64,000 bases of DNA from Chryseobacterium daecheongense (GTDB lineage Bacteria; Bacteroidota; Bacteroidia; Flavobacteriales; Weeksellaceae). Position 1 is the stretch's first letter. Each line of letters opens with the position of its first letter. The stretch covers positions 1,612,001-1,676,000 of the forward strand of contig NZ_RJTX01000001.1 of NCBI RefSeq assembly GCF_003729955.1, read 5' to 3'. The position numbers and the translations under genes were made by a program. Below, one piece after another: positions 1 to 8,514 of the stretch. The notes under the pieces were generated by a model that worked only from the letters and a program-made list of their open reading frames with translations, was not told the origin of the DNA and did not search any database.

Positions 1-171
1 GTAGGAAACCAGATGCTTGACGGGCTGAAGCCAGGGAAAAACCAAGTTTGGAGTGTCTTCATACAGCAAGCTATTAATTCTTTCTTACAATTGAACTTAA
101 ATTATGAAGGGAGAAACTCAGGGGATAGAACCATTCATATCGGAAGTATGCAGGTGAAGGCTAGTTTCTAG
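1..171 (+). CDS. C-terminal end of a probable outer-membrane protein (partial)
   Basis: Open from the first base in frame 1 to a TAG at 169-171, giving 56 residues. The tail has alternating hydrophobic and polar residues (FLQLNLNYEG, TIHIGSMQVKASF) and ends in phenylalanine, which is typical of the last strands of an outer-membrane beta-barrel. I infer that a large flavobacterial outer-membrane protein ends here. Its identity cannot be told from this fragment. No strong terminator follows before dusB. Confidence 0.6.
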   Translation, partial: VGNQMLDGLKPGKNQVWSVFIQQAINSFLQLNLNYEGRNSGDRTIHIGSMQVKASF

Positions 172-267
172 CTGATCATTAAAGTTAATTCCTGTCAAAG
201 TTAGAGTCAATCATTCATCATTTATTCTAATAGATAATATCAGTCTGATAGAAAGTTAGAAAATTCG

Positions 268-275
268 TAAATTTG
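268..275 (+). promoter_or_regulatory. -7 box TAAATTTG before dusB
   Basis: The octamer TAAATTTG matches the flavobacterial -7 consensus TAnnTTTG and ends five bases before the dusB ATG. No TTG is seen at the usual -33 distance. If it is used, the transcript would start at or next to the ATG, giving a leaderless mRNA. Confidence 0.5.
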
Positions 276-279
276 CGCC

Positions 280-1272
280 ATGACAAAAATAGGCAACATA
301 GAACTGCCGGAATTTCCGCTTTTGCTGGCTCCGATGGAAGATGTAAGTGATCCCCCATTCAGACGCCTATGCAAAATGCATGGGGCAGATCTGATGTATT
401 CGGAATTTATTTCTTCCGAAGGCTTGATTCGTGATGCTATCAAAAGCCGAAAAAAATTAGATATTTTTGATTATGAAAGACCTGTTGGAATCCAGATTTT
501 CGGAGGTGATGAAGAGGCAATGGCTATGTCCGCAAGAATTGTAGAAACCGTAAATCCAGATTTGGTAGACATCAATTTTGGCTGTCCGGTGAAAAAGGTG
601 GTTTGCAAAGGAGCTGGAGCCGGAGTATTAAAAGATATTGATCTGATGGTCCGCCTTACAAAGGCTGTAGTAAGCTCCACGCATTTACCTGTAACCGTAA
701 AAACCCGTTTAGGATGGGACAGTACTTCCATTAATATTGATGAAGTGGCAGAACGTTTACAGGAAACAGGAATCAAAGCTTTAACAATCCACGCAAGAAC
801 CCGTGCGCAAATGTATAAAGGAGAAGCAGATTGGGAACATATTTCAAGAATTAAGCAGAATCCCAATATTGAGATCCCAATCTTCGGAAATGGGGATGTA
901 GATTCTCCAGAAAAAGCATTGGAATACAAACAAAAATATGCCTGCGACGGAATCATGATCGGTCGTGCCGCTATCGGATATCCATGGATTTTCAATGAAA
1001 TCAAACATTTTTTTGCTACTGGAGAACATCTTCCGGCGCCTACCATTTCAGACAGGTTATTAGCTGTTCGTCAGCATGCTGAATGGAGTGCTGAATGGAA
1101 AGGTGAAAGATTAGGTTTGGTTGAAATGAGACAGCATTATAGCAATTATTTCCGTGGAATCCCGCACTTCAAGGATTTCAGAAAGAAATTCCTGGAAGTT
1201 TTCACTTTAGAAGAAATGGATGCTCTGATCAAAGAAACCCAAGAATTCTACGCAGAATACCAACAAGCATAA
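280..1272 (+). CDS. dusB: tRNA-dihydrouridine synthase DusB
   Basis: FMN-dependent enzyme that reduces uridines in the tRNA D-loop to dihydrouridine. The 330 residues match the DusB length. The N-terminal TIM barrel opens with LAPMEDVSDPPFR. The motif NFGCPVKK carries the catalytic cysteine (Cys102), followed by the FMN/tRNA-binding segments VKTRLGW, IHARTRAQ and GNGDV...GIMIGRAAIG. The helical tRNA-binding domain follows at the C-terminus. The ATG at 280 fits the usual family start (KIGNIELP). The gene stands alone and shares a bidirectional terminator with the convergent deoC. Confidence 0.95.
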   Translation: MTKIGNIELPEFPLLLAPMEDVSDPPFRRLCKMHGADLMYSEFISSEGLIRDAIKSRKKLDIFDYERPVGIQIFGGDEEAMAMSARIVETVNPDLVDINFGCPVKKVVCKGAGAGVLKDIDLMVRLTKAVVSSTHLPVTVKTRLGWDSTSINIDEVAERLQETGIKALTIHARTRAQMYKGEADWEHISRIKQNPNIEIPIFGNGDVDSPEKALEYKQKYACDGIMIGRAAIGYPWIFNEIKHFFATGEHLPAPTISDRLLAVRQHAEWSAEWKGERLGLVEMRQHYSNYFRGIPHFKDFRKKFLEVFTLEEMDALIKETQEFYAEYQQA

Positions 1273-1308
1273 AAAAGAACCATCGGCTGATTTCGATGGT
1301 TCTTTTTT
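1273..1308. terminator. bidirectional terminator between dusB and deoC
   Basis: Arms AAAAGAACCATCG and CGATGGTTCTTTT flank an 8-base loop, with A and T runs on the two sides. It lies between the convergent stop codons of dusB and deoC and can serve both. Confidence 0.9.
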
Positions 1309-1327
1309 ATTATTCAAGAGTATTTAT

Positions 1328-2071
1328 TTAATATTCTTCTGAAGCCGATTGATTTTTAATTAAAGCTAATGCTGAAGATGTTCCAATTCTTTTTACTCCC
1401 ATATTGATCATTTTTTCTGCATCTTCTGGAGTTCTCACTCCTCCGGCTGCTTTTACAGGCAGTTTTCCTGCATGGTCAAGCATAATTTTTATTCCTTCAA
1501 AAGTAGCGCCATTGGGCTTTCCTCCTGTAGTTTCAAAAAAACCTGTTGATGATTTGACGAAGATATGGGATAAGTCTTTTTCGGAAAAATTCTCTTCTGC
1601 CCAGGCAGAAATATGTCCAGTAAGATCAGCAATCTGTTCATCGGTTAAAGCTGCAATTTCAATAATCCATTTGGCAACTTTATGATGGGTAAGACATAGT
1701 TGTGTACATTGTACGAACTCTTCTTTTACCTGTTCTTTATTTCCTTTAAGATAAGCATTATAATTAATAACAAAATCCAATTCGTCTGCTCCGTCTTGGA
1801 TTGCTTTGGAGGCTTCGGCCAGTTTTTCATCGATAGAATACGTTCCTTCGTGAAATCCTATCACCGTACCTACTACCACATTTGAATTCCTTTCCTGAAG
1901 ATATTTTTTAATCTCGGATACATACTCCGGGCGGATCATTACGGCAAAAATCTCATTGTCTATGGCTTCCTGTGCAAGATCTTTATCTTTCTGTAAAGTT
2001 TCTTCTTCTGAAATCCCCGATTGTGAGGGTGTTTTCAAATAAGTTGAATCCAAATACTGAGCAATATTCAT
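1328..2071 (-). CDS. deoC: deoxyribose-phosphate aldolase
   Basis: Cytosolic class I aldolase that cleaves 2-deoxyribose-5-phosphate to glyceraldehyde-3-phosphate and acetaldehyde in deoxynucleoside salvage. The 247 residues form one TIM barrel. Visible signatures are the DELDFVINYNA strand with its active-site aspartate, the Schiff-base lysine in FVKSSTGF, and the second lysine in VKAAGGVRT. It lies five bases after the Lrp/AsnC regulator stop, so the two are probably one transcript. That regulator could control deoC, but this is inference from context only. Confidence 0.95.
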   Translation of the reverse strand: MNIAQYLDSTYLKTPSQSGISEEETLQKDKDLAQEAIDNEIFAVMIRPEYVSEIKKYLQERNSNVVVGTVIGFHEGTYSIDEKLAEASKAIQDGADELDFVINYNAYLKGNKEQVKEEFVQCTQLCLTHHKVAKWIIEIAALTDEQIADLTGHISAWAEENFSEKDLSHIFVKSSTGFFETTGGKPNGATFEGIKIMLDHAGKLPVKAAGGVRTPEDAEKMINMGVKRIGTSSALALIKNQSASEEY

Positions 2072-2076
2072 AACTC

Positions 2077-2547
2077 TTATACTTTCAATTGTCTGTTAAT
2101 TCCTTGTTCCAAAGATATGAAAGTTTCTGTTCTCGTTACTCCTTTTAGCTTTTGAAGTTTGCTGAGAATCTGCATCAAATGATCATTATCCTTACATAGC
2201 ACCTTTAAAAAGATGGTGTAATTACCTGTAGTGTAATGCGCTTCCACTACTTCATTAATGTCTTTTAAAGATTTTACCACATCCGGATAATGGCTCGGCT
2301 GATCCAGAAACACTCCTATATAAGAAGTAACTTTGTAACCAATTTTCTTTGGATTCAAGAATGAAATTGAATTTTCAATAACTCCGGCATGTTCCAGTTT
2401 TTTAATTCTCTGGTGTACTGCTGTAGTTGAAATTCCGACGTTTTTTGAAATGTGCGCTAAAGATGTCTTAGCGTTGTCCATCAACATATAGATAATCTCT
2501 TTGTCAATGGAATCTAAATGATAACTTGTGGTACTTGAATTTTTCAT
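2077..2547 (-). CDS. Lrp/AsnC-family transcriptional regulator
   Basis: 156-residue DNA-binding regulator. The N-terminal winged helix-turn-helix spans about residues 10-60 (IDKEIIYMLMDNAKTS, then STTAVHQRIKKLE). The C-terminal alpha/beta effector (RAM) domain contains VVEAHYTTGNYTIFLKV. Family members bind DNA as dimers or octamers and usually sense amino acids. The effector here is unknown. It is co-directional with deoC five bases downstream and starts 27 bases after the upstream nuclease gene ends. Confidence 0.92.
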   Translation of the reverse strand: MKNSSTTSYHLDSIDKEIIYMLMDNAKTSLAHISKNVGISTTAVHQRIKKLEHAGVIENSISFLNPKKIGYKVTSYIGVFLDQPSHYPDVVKSLKDINEVVEAHYTTGNYTIFLKVLCKDNDHLMQILSKLQKLKGVTRTETFISLEQGINRQLKV

Positions 2548-2574
2548 TTTCTACTTTTTTTATTCATGTTTTTA

Positions 2575-3507
2575 CTATAAGCATTCAAATTGTACAAAAA
2601 CCGGAAAATGATCGCTATAGCCTCCCAAATATCGGGTACCTGCAAAGGTCCGAAAAGGGCGACCTTCGAATCTTCTGTCTCGACTGCTAATTTTTTCAGA
2701 ATTAAATACTTGCGCATTCTGAAATACCAGACCTCTATTTTCAAAAAAGGATTTTGATAATAGAATCTGATCAAATAACAATCCAGATTTATAATGAAAA
2801 GTAGAATATTTTCTTGTAGAGAACAACTGCTGAAAAGGGTTTTCCAATACTTTTCTATGGTCGTCGTCGTAGAGAATCTTTACTAAATTTTCATCATCTG
2901 GGTTCTCGTTAAAATCACCACACAAAATCACATGCTCGTTTTCTGCATTTACAATATTCAAAATTCTTTCACGGATTTCTCCGAGTATAAAGGATCGTTT
3001 TGGCTTATTAGGATCTTTATCTCGCTTTGAGGGAAGGTGCGCGATAAAGACATTAATAATCTCTTCTTTATATTTTATTTTTGAATAGAGTACATCCCTA
3101 GTTGTGTCGTAATCCCCTGTGTTTTTATCTATAATCTCGAAGAAGAAGGAAATGGGCTCAGAGTCCATCACTTCTATCTTTTCTTTATCATATAGCATAG
3201 CCACATCTACCTTTCTTTCATCCATGGAGTTGTAATGAACAATCCCATAATTTGAATTAAAAGGTTCCATTTTTACCAGCTCTTCCAAGACTTTCCTTCC
3301 GGAAACTTCGGATAAACCAATTATAAATGGTAAAACACCATTCTCCTCCTTCATCAACTGGAAAACGTGTGAGATCTTAAAAAGCTTATTCTTGTATTTC
3401 CGTTCGTCCCAATTCCGTAACCCTGAAATGGTAGGGTCTAGTTTATGTACTGGTTTTGGGTCCGGCAAAAACAAATTTTCAACATTGTAAAAACTGAACA
3501 GCTCCAT
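2575..3507 (-). CDS. endonuclease/exonuclease/phosphatase-family protein
   Basis: 310-residue member of the EEP (DNase I-like) superfamily. Motifs in order: FYNVENLF near the N-terminus (metal-site asparagine), GLSEV (metal-binding glutamate), IAHLPSKRD (catalytic histidine), CGDFNENPDD (Asp/Asn pair) and YSDHFPVF (catalytic Asp-His). No signal peptide is evident, so it is probably cytosolic. The substrate is not predictable. I chose the ATG at 3507 over a GTG two codons upstream because the family usually starts just before this SFYNVENLF segment. Confidence 0.88.
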   Translation of the reverse strand: MELFSFYNVENLFLPDPKPVHKLDPTISGLRNWDERKYKNKLFKISHVFQLMKEENGVLPFIIGLSEVSGRKVLEELVKMEPFNSNYGIVHYNSMDERKVDVAMLYDKEKIEVMDSEPISFFFEIIDKNTGDYDTTRDVLYSKIKYKEEIINVFIAHLPSKRDKDPNKPKRSFILGEIRERILNIVNAENEHVILCGDFNENPDDENLVKILYDDDHRKVLENPFQQLFSTRKYSTFHYKSGLLFDQILLSKSFFENRGLVFQNAQVFNSEKISSRDRRFEGRPFRTFAGTRYLGGYSDHFPVFVQFECL

Positions 3508-3513
3508 CAACAC

Positions 3514-3888
3514 ACATTTGTATTCTTAAATTTTGGCACTTAATTTCAGAATGTAAATTTATTATTTTTTTTTTAATATGATTAATTAATTTATAATATA
3601 TTAAAATTAATTTTATACTTAAAATACAGTCAATCAACTAAACAATAACAATTAATTCGCCCATATATTATTAAAGTTTTCAATCATTGCAAAATATGTA
3701 CCATTAATACTCAATTTAAAATAAAAATAGAACATTAAAAAACAAAGAAAAAAAACAATGCAATAAATAACATATCGCAATAATTATTAACCGTTATTAG
3801 TATTATAACGATTAATTTCCTCTTTTTATTCTAAATAATCCCAAAAATATCGTCAAAATTCAGAGCAATTCAGTTTGTGTATCCTGTA
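3514..3888. other. very AT-rich intergenic stretch with one hairpin
   Basis: About 375 bases without a credible gene and with very low GC. It holds a near-perfect inverted repeat at 3787-3815 (arms TTAACCGTTAT and ATAACGATTAA, one mismatch, 7-base loop). This region separates the trmD 3' end from the nuclease gene start and should contain the promoter of the latter, but I see no clear TAnnTTTG box on the minus strand. Confidence 0.6.
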
Positions 3889-4560
3889 TTAAAGTAAATC
3901 CGGCCGTTTTTCCTTAGTGATTCTTACAGCTTCTTCATGACGCCATTCTTCAATCTGAGCAAAATTACCGCTTAGCAGAACTTTAGGAACTTCCAGACCT
4001 TTATAGCTTTCAGGTCTTGTATAGATAGGAGGTGATAAAAGATCATCCTGAAAACTATCCGTTAATGCACTTTGCTCATCATTTAAAACTCCTGGAATTA
4101 GCCTGATCACACTATCAGCAAGCACACATGCCGCTAATTCTCCACCGGTAAGAACATAATCTCCGATTGAAATTTCTTTGGTAATATGCAGATCTCTCAC
4201 GCGCTGATCGATCCCTTTGTAGTGACCACACAGAAAAATCAGATTATTTTTTATAGAAAGTGTATTGGCAATTTTCTGATTCAAAGTAATTCCATCCGGT
4301 GTAAGGTAAATCACCTCATCATAGTTCCTCTGAGATTTAAGTTCAGAAATGCATTTATCCAAAGGCTCCACCATCATGACCATTCCTGCTCCACCACCAT
4401 AGGGTTCGTCATCAATTTGTCTATGTTTATTCGTTGACCAGTCTCTTAGATGATGAAAATGTACTTCAGCCAATCCCTTATCCATTGCTCTTCTTAAAAT
4501 AGAGGTTTTAAAAGGGCTCTCCATCAGTTCCGGCAGTACGCTTATGATATCAATTCTCAT
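3889..4560 (-). CDS. trmD: tRNA (guanine-37-N1)-methyltransferase
   Basis: SPOUT-class methyltransferase that forms m1G37 in tRNAs reading CNN codons and prevents frameshifting. The 223 residues contain the N-terminal [11 protein letters not shown] segment, [12 protein letters not shown], and the trefoil-knot SAM site [12 protein letters not shown] and [13 protein letters not shown]. Its start overlaps the end of the upstream ndh gene by four bases (ATGA), so the two are translationally coupled. The usual rpsP-rimM-trmD-rplS context is absent, which is common in Bacteroidota. Confidence 0.95.
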   Translation of the reverse strand: MRIDIISVLPELMESPFKTSILRRAMDKGLAEVHFHHLRDWSTNKHRQIDDEPYGGGAGMVMMVEPLDKCISELKSQRNYDEVIYLTPDGITLNQKIANTLSIKNNLIFLCGHYKGIDQRVRDLHITKEISIGDYVLTGGELAACVLADSVIRLIPGVLNDEQSALTDSFQDDLLSPPIYTRPESYKGLEVPKVLLSGNFAQIEEWRHEEAVRITKEKRPDLL

Positions 4561-5819
4561 TGTAAAGTTCCGTTTTTCTTATTAGGTAAAATAATTAATC
4601 GCAGAGAGGAGTCTTTGTTAAAATAGCTCCACATCCAGTTAAAGAAAATCGCTAGCTTATTTCTCACGCTCAAAATTAGCATTAAATGCAGAAACATCCA
4701 GAAATACCATGCTAAAAATCCTTGGAATTTAAAAAATGGTAAATCTACCACAGCTCGATGCTTCCCGATAGTAGCCAAAGAACCTTTATCATGATACTCA
4801 TATTCACTCCATTCGCTAAGGTTTTTTTTCAGCAGATTTTTACCTAAATTTTTTGCCTGCGTTATAGCGACATTAGCAACTTGAGGATGTCCCTGTGGAT
4901 ATTTCGGGGTTTCCATAGACGCTATATCCCCTATTGCAAAAATATTATCATACCCTTTTACTTTATTATACCTGTCAACAATATATCGGTTCTTGATTAA
5001 TTTTTCTTCCGGAAAACCTTCAACCACATTTCCCGTGACTCCGGCAGCCCAAATTACATTATTGGAAGGAATCTGTTTTCCGCTCTTCATATATACTTTA
5101 TCTCCGTCATATTCAGTAACGTATTCTCCACTTAAAAAATCCACCCCAAGCTCCTTAAGATATTGTTCGGATTTTTCCTGAGCTTCCGAGCTCATTACAG
5201 CAAGAGGCTTTTCCGTAGAGCTTACCAGTATAATTTTAAGATGCTTAAAGTTCATATATGGATAATCCCTCGGAAGAATTTCTTTTTTCATTTCCGCAAA
5301 TGCTCCGGCTAACTCTACACCTGTTGGCCCGCTTCCTACAATAACAATGTTCCAGTTTCCATCATCGCTACGGCTTTTCTCAATGATCAGTTTTTCAAAA
5401 GTCATTAAGACATGGTTTCTGATACTGATGGCTTCCTGGGTGTTTTTCATGGCAAAAGCTTTGCCTTCGAGATCTTTATTCCCGAAAAAATTGGTTTTAC
5501 ACCCTGTCGCAATGATCAATTTATCATAAGTAAATTCAGCTTCATCGGTAATTACTTTATTATGAGCAGGATCAATCTCTTTTACTTCCGTCAAACGGAA
5601 TTGTGTATTCCTGGATTGCTGAAAGATTTTTCTGAAAGGGAATGAAATATTGGAAGGTTCTATCCTTCCACACGCTACCTGATAAAAAAGCGGCTGAAAC
5701 ATATGATGATTCACCCTATCCAGGAGAATCACTTTTTTATTTTTATTGTTTAAGGTCTTTGCAAGCTGTAATCCTGCAAAGCCACCGCCTATGATAATAA
5801 TTTTTTCGCGTGTTTCCAT
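4557..5819 (-). CDS. ndh: type II NADH:quinone oxidoreductase (NDH-2)
   Basis: FAD enzyme of about 420 residues that passes electrons from NADH to menaquinone without pumping protons. The N-terminal FAD-binding Rossmann motif is [11 protein letters not shown] (about residues 7-16). A second nucleotide-binding motif, [12 protein letters not shown], lies near residue 160, and the FAD-contacting NIFAIGDIA segment follows. A hydrophobic C-terminal region ([14 protein letters not shown]) probably anchors it to the inner membrane. I chose the ATG at 5819; an in-frame TTG lies three codons upstream. It is the first gene of an ndh-trmD unit. Confidence 0.9.
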   Translation of the reverse strand: METREKIIIIGGGFAGLQLAKTLNNKNKKVILLDRVNHHMFQPLFYQVACGRIEPSNISFPFRKIFQQSRNTQFRLTEVKEIDPAHNKVITDEAEFTYDKLIIATGCKTNFFGNKDLEGKAFAMKNTQEAISIRNHVLMTFEKLIIEKSRSDDGNWNIVIVGSGPTGVELAGAFAEMKKEILPRDYPYMNFKHLKIILVSSTEKPLAVMSSEAQEKSEQYLKELGVDFLSGEYVTEYDGDKVYMKSGKQIPSNNVIWAAGVTGNVVEGFPEEKLIKNRYIVDRYNKVKGYDNIFAIGDIASMETPKYPQGHPQVANVAITQAKNLGKNLLKKNLSEWSEYEYHDKGSLATIGKHRAVVDLPFFKFQGFLAWYFWMFLHLMLILSVRNKLAIFFNWMWSYFNKDSSLRLIILPNKKNGTLQ

Positions 5820-5867
5820 ATTACACAAATTTACTGAATTTATTTAGCATTTTAGATCGTAAAAAGT

Positions 5868-5875
5868 TAGTTTTG
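5868..5875 (+). promoter_or_regulatory. -7 box TAGTTTTG before the GH25 gene
   Basis: TAGTTTTG fits TAnnTTTG and ends nine bases before the chosen ATG. No TTG -33 element is seen at standard spacing. The divergent ndh gene starts at 5819. Confidence 0.4.
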
Positions 5876-5884
5876 CAAAACTTT

Positions 5885-6748
5885 ATGACGAAAAAAAAGT
5901 ACTCCAAAAAGACTGCCAGAAAGCTCCATAGCAACAGACGAAAGAATTATTTTTTCCGTCGAAAAGTCGTATTGGCGATTTTAATTATTGCTCTTATCGG
6001 GACCGGATTATATCTGAAACAGTCTATCAGTTATTATTACGCTTTATACTTCAATAAATTCACCCACAAGAAACTTCATAACAGTGAAAAAGAAATGGTG
6101 AGAATTCAAAAGATTCTTTCTTCCAATCTGGATAAAACCTATGGCTTTGATATTTCCCATTACCAGAATAGAGAAGACATCAAATGGGACAGCCTCAGCA
6201 TCGGAAATAAAACCATCCCTTTAGAATTTGTGGTCATGCGCGCAACGATGGGAAACCGTAGTGCAGATAAGCATTTTGATGATTTCTGGGAACTGGCTAA
6301 AAAACATGAGCTGATCCGCGGAGCCTATCATTTTTACAGAGCTGATGAAGATCCTGTAATCCAGGCCAATAATTTTCTGGAGAATGTAAAGCTGGAAAGT
6401 GGTGACCTCCCTCCTATTCTGGATATTGAAAAAATCCCTAAACGGAAAACCAATAAGAAACTGATTGAGGATTTAAAAGTTTGGTGTAAAATCGTTGAGG
6501 AAGCTTATGGAGAAAAGCCAGTCATTTATACCTATTATCATTACTACAAGGATTTTTTAAAAGGTGAATTCGACGGTTATCCGCTTTGGCTGGCTAACTA
6601 TAATGATGTCCCTATTCCATCGCCTAATGATGAATGGGATTTCTGGCAGTTTACAGAAAACGGGATCGTACATGGGATCAATACCAAAGTGGATCTGGAC
6701 ATTTACAATGGCAACACGTGGTCTTTAAAGAGATTGACGCTGGATTAA
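5885..6748 (+). CDS. GH25-family lysozyme, membrane-anchored
   Basis: 287-residue glycoside hydrolase family 25 (Chalaropsis-type muramidase) that should cleave peptidoglycan. A basic N-terminus precedes one membrane segment (VVLAILIIALIGTGLYL, about residues 25-41). The barrel carries the catalytic signatures YGFDISHYQ (Asp89) and PPILDIE (Asp180 and Glu182), then WLANY and WDFWQF. The ATG at 5885 is preferred over an upstream GTG because the -7 box at 5868 would leave the GTG untranscribed. Its stop overlaps the convergent hydrolase stop through a shared TTAA. Confidence 0.88.
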   Translation: MTKKKYSKKTARKLHSNRRKNYFFRRKVVLAILIIALIGTGLYLKQSISYYYALYFNKFTHKKLHNSEKEMVRIQKILSSNLDKTYGFDISHYQNREDIKWDSLSIGNKTIPLEFVVMRATMGNRSADKHFDDFWELAKKHELIRGAYHFYRADEDPVIQANNFLENVKLESGDLPPILDIEKIPKRKTNKKLIEDLKVWCKIVEEAYGEKPVIYTYYHYYKDFLKGEFDGYPLWLANYNDVPIPSPNDEWDFWQFTENGIVHGINTKVDLDIYNGNTWSLKRLTLD

Positions 6749-8394
6749 TTCTTTAGAAAATCTATGACATCCCGGTTAAGTTCATCTGCAACCTCGAATG
6801 GAACGTAATGAGAAGCATTTGTATAGATCTTCAACTTAGAATTTCTAAGTTCTTTTGCCAACATTTCTGTATGTTCTTTTTTGATGACATCATTTTCCCC
6901 GGCAATTACAAAAACCGGGCTGGTAATTTTGTTTAATGCTTTTTTGTTGATATCCGGTTCATGAAGCATCAATGTCAGTAATCTGGCTTCCTTGATTTTG
7001 TCTGGTGTGTTTTCAAGCTTTAAAACCTGCGCTTTTAATTTAAAATTGTTCAACAGGCTTTTTTCTACTCCTTCCGGAAAAGCATTTGCTCCAATGATGA
7101 TCAGTTTATTAAGATTTTCAGGGTATTTCAGACTGAATTCCAGTCCGGTATTTCCTCCGTCGCTCCAACCCATAATGTTTACCTTATGTAAGCCCAAATG
7201 ATCCATTAAAGATTTTAGGTCATCTGCAAATATTGTATAGGTAAGATTATTTTGAATAAGATCCTTACTTTTTCCTTGTGCTCTTGTGTCCAAGGCAATA
7301 ATTTTAAAGTGTTTTGAAAGTTCCGGGATCTGCTTATAAAATTCTTTAATGCTTCCCCCGTTTCCATGAAGCAAAACAAGAGGTTGCCCTTCTCCGTAAA
7401 CTTCATAATATAGTTCCGCATCTTTCAGCTCCAGTACTTTTCCGGCGGAATCGTTTTTGCCATATACTGAATTTTCAGATTCTTCATTGTATTGAGCGAT
7501 GTCCGGCGTCAACATAGAGAGTTTTTCATGCTGATCCTCTTCCATTTCATCTTTTATATTTTTACCATTTTTATCAACTTTCACATCAATATTTATAGCC
7601 GGAGCAGCTAATGTCATTTTTTCCCAATTCCCATAAAATTTTCTGATAAAACCTGTCCTGAATAAAGCCGCACTGATCGTTACCTTTCCTTCAAACTCTT
7701 TTAGAAATTGAATTCCTATAAAAAACTTTCCTTGTACCCAAATATTTCGATCATTCACATCCAGTACAAAAGTTCCGGATTTTATCATATCTTCGGTAAG
7801 CTTCACCGTAATTTCTTCATCAAGAATATTCTGATCCGGAAAACCATTTTTCTCACTATAAATCACATAACGCATTACAACCGGCCTGTCTGATTGATAG
7901 CTTGCAACATTCAGATTAATATTTTTAATCTTTGATCTTTTACTTGCATTAAATTCCAGTGCTGTTTCTCCCAGGAAATCTTCCCTACGGAGTTCCGGAT
8001 TCACAGAGTATAACACATGTTTAGTCTTTGTATTTACACCCCAGTTTTTATCCACGAATTTTTTAGGGGTGAGTTTTACTTCCTGTATATTTTTAACTTT
8101 TTCTTTTAAGAATATTTTCTGATCATTATTCTTGATAAAATCTAAAACAGATGTTGTATAATTCTCGAATCCCGCTACTTCAATCCTTATTTTATGCGTT
8201 TTATCTGCTTGGGAAAGATCAATGGAAAATTGACCGTTTTCATCAGAGATTGTTCCGGAGGTCTCTTTTTCAACACCTATTTTCACATAAGGAATCGGTT
8301 TATTTTCTTCACTTGAAAAAACTGTCCCGGAAATCACCTGTGCATAACCGTATATTCCGGAAAGTAAAAGAAATAAAGCAATAAAGTTTTTCAT
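6745..8394 (-). CDS. exported alpha/beta hydrolase fused to a CarboxypepD_reg-like domain
   Basis: 549 residues with a signal peptide (KNFIALFLLLSGIYGYAQ). A CarboxypepD_reg-like beta-sandwich follows at about residues 20-100 (VISGTVFSSEENKPIPYVKI, DENGQF), a type usually found at the N-terminus of TonB-dependent receptors. The middle of about 200 residues is unassigned. The C-terminal half is an alpha/beta hydrolase: oxyanion VLLHGNGG, nucleophile elbow GWSDGG, acid in AGENDV, and His in NASHYVPFE. Substrate unknown. The ATG at 8394 puts the signal peptide at the start. The fusion suggests periplasmic or outer-membrane work. Confidence 0.82.
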   Translation of the reverse strand: MKNFIALFLLLSGIYGYAQVISGTVFSSEENKPIPYVKIGVEKETSGTISDENGQFSIDLSQADKTHKIRIEVAGFENYTTSVLDFIKNNDQKIFLKEKVKNIQEVKLTPKKFVDKNWGVNTKTKHVLYSVNPELRREDFLGETALEFNASKRSKIKNINLNVASYQSDRPVVMRYVIYSEKNGFPDQNILDEEITVKLTEDMIKSGTFVLDVNDRNIWVQGKFFIGIQFLKEFEGKVTISAALFRTGFIRKFYGNWEKMTLAAPAINIDVKVDKNGKNIKDEMEEDQHEKLSMLTPDIAQYNEESENSVYGKNDSAGKVLELKDAELYYEVYGEGQPLVLLHGNGGSIKEFYKQIPELSKHFKIIALDTRAQGKSKDLIQNNLTYTIFADDLKSLMDHLGLHKVNIMGWSDGGNTGLEFSLKYPENLNKLIIIGANAFPEGVEKSLLNNFKLKAQVLKLENTPDKIKEARLLTLMLHEPDINKKALNKITSPVFVIAGENDVIKKEHTEMLAKELRNSKLKIYTNASHYVPFEVADELNRDVIDFLKN

Positions 8395-8514
8395 GGTAAA
8401 AATTTGACACAAAAATCTTTATTTCTTGCATGCAAAACTCATAATGTCTTATTAAATTTGAAGCTCATTTAGTTAAATTTATTAAAATATCACTCCTCTG
8501 GTCACAGAAACATC

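Noticed and set aside
471..1046. 191-codon minus-strand open frame inside dusB
   Set aside because: It lies wholly within dusB on the opposite strand and has no recognisable domain; the dusB frame is fully supported by motifs.
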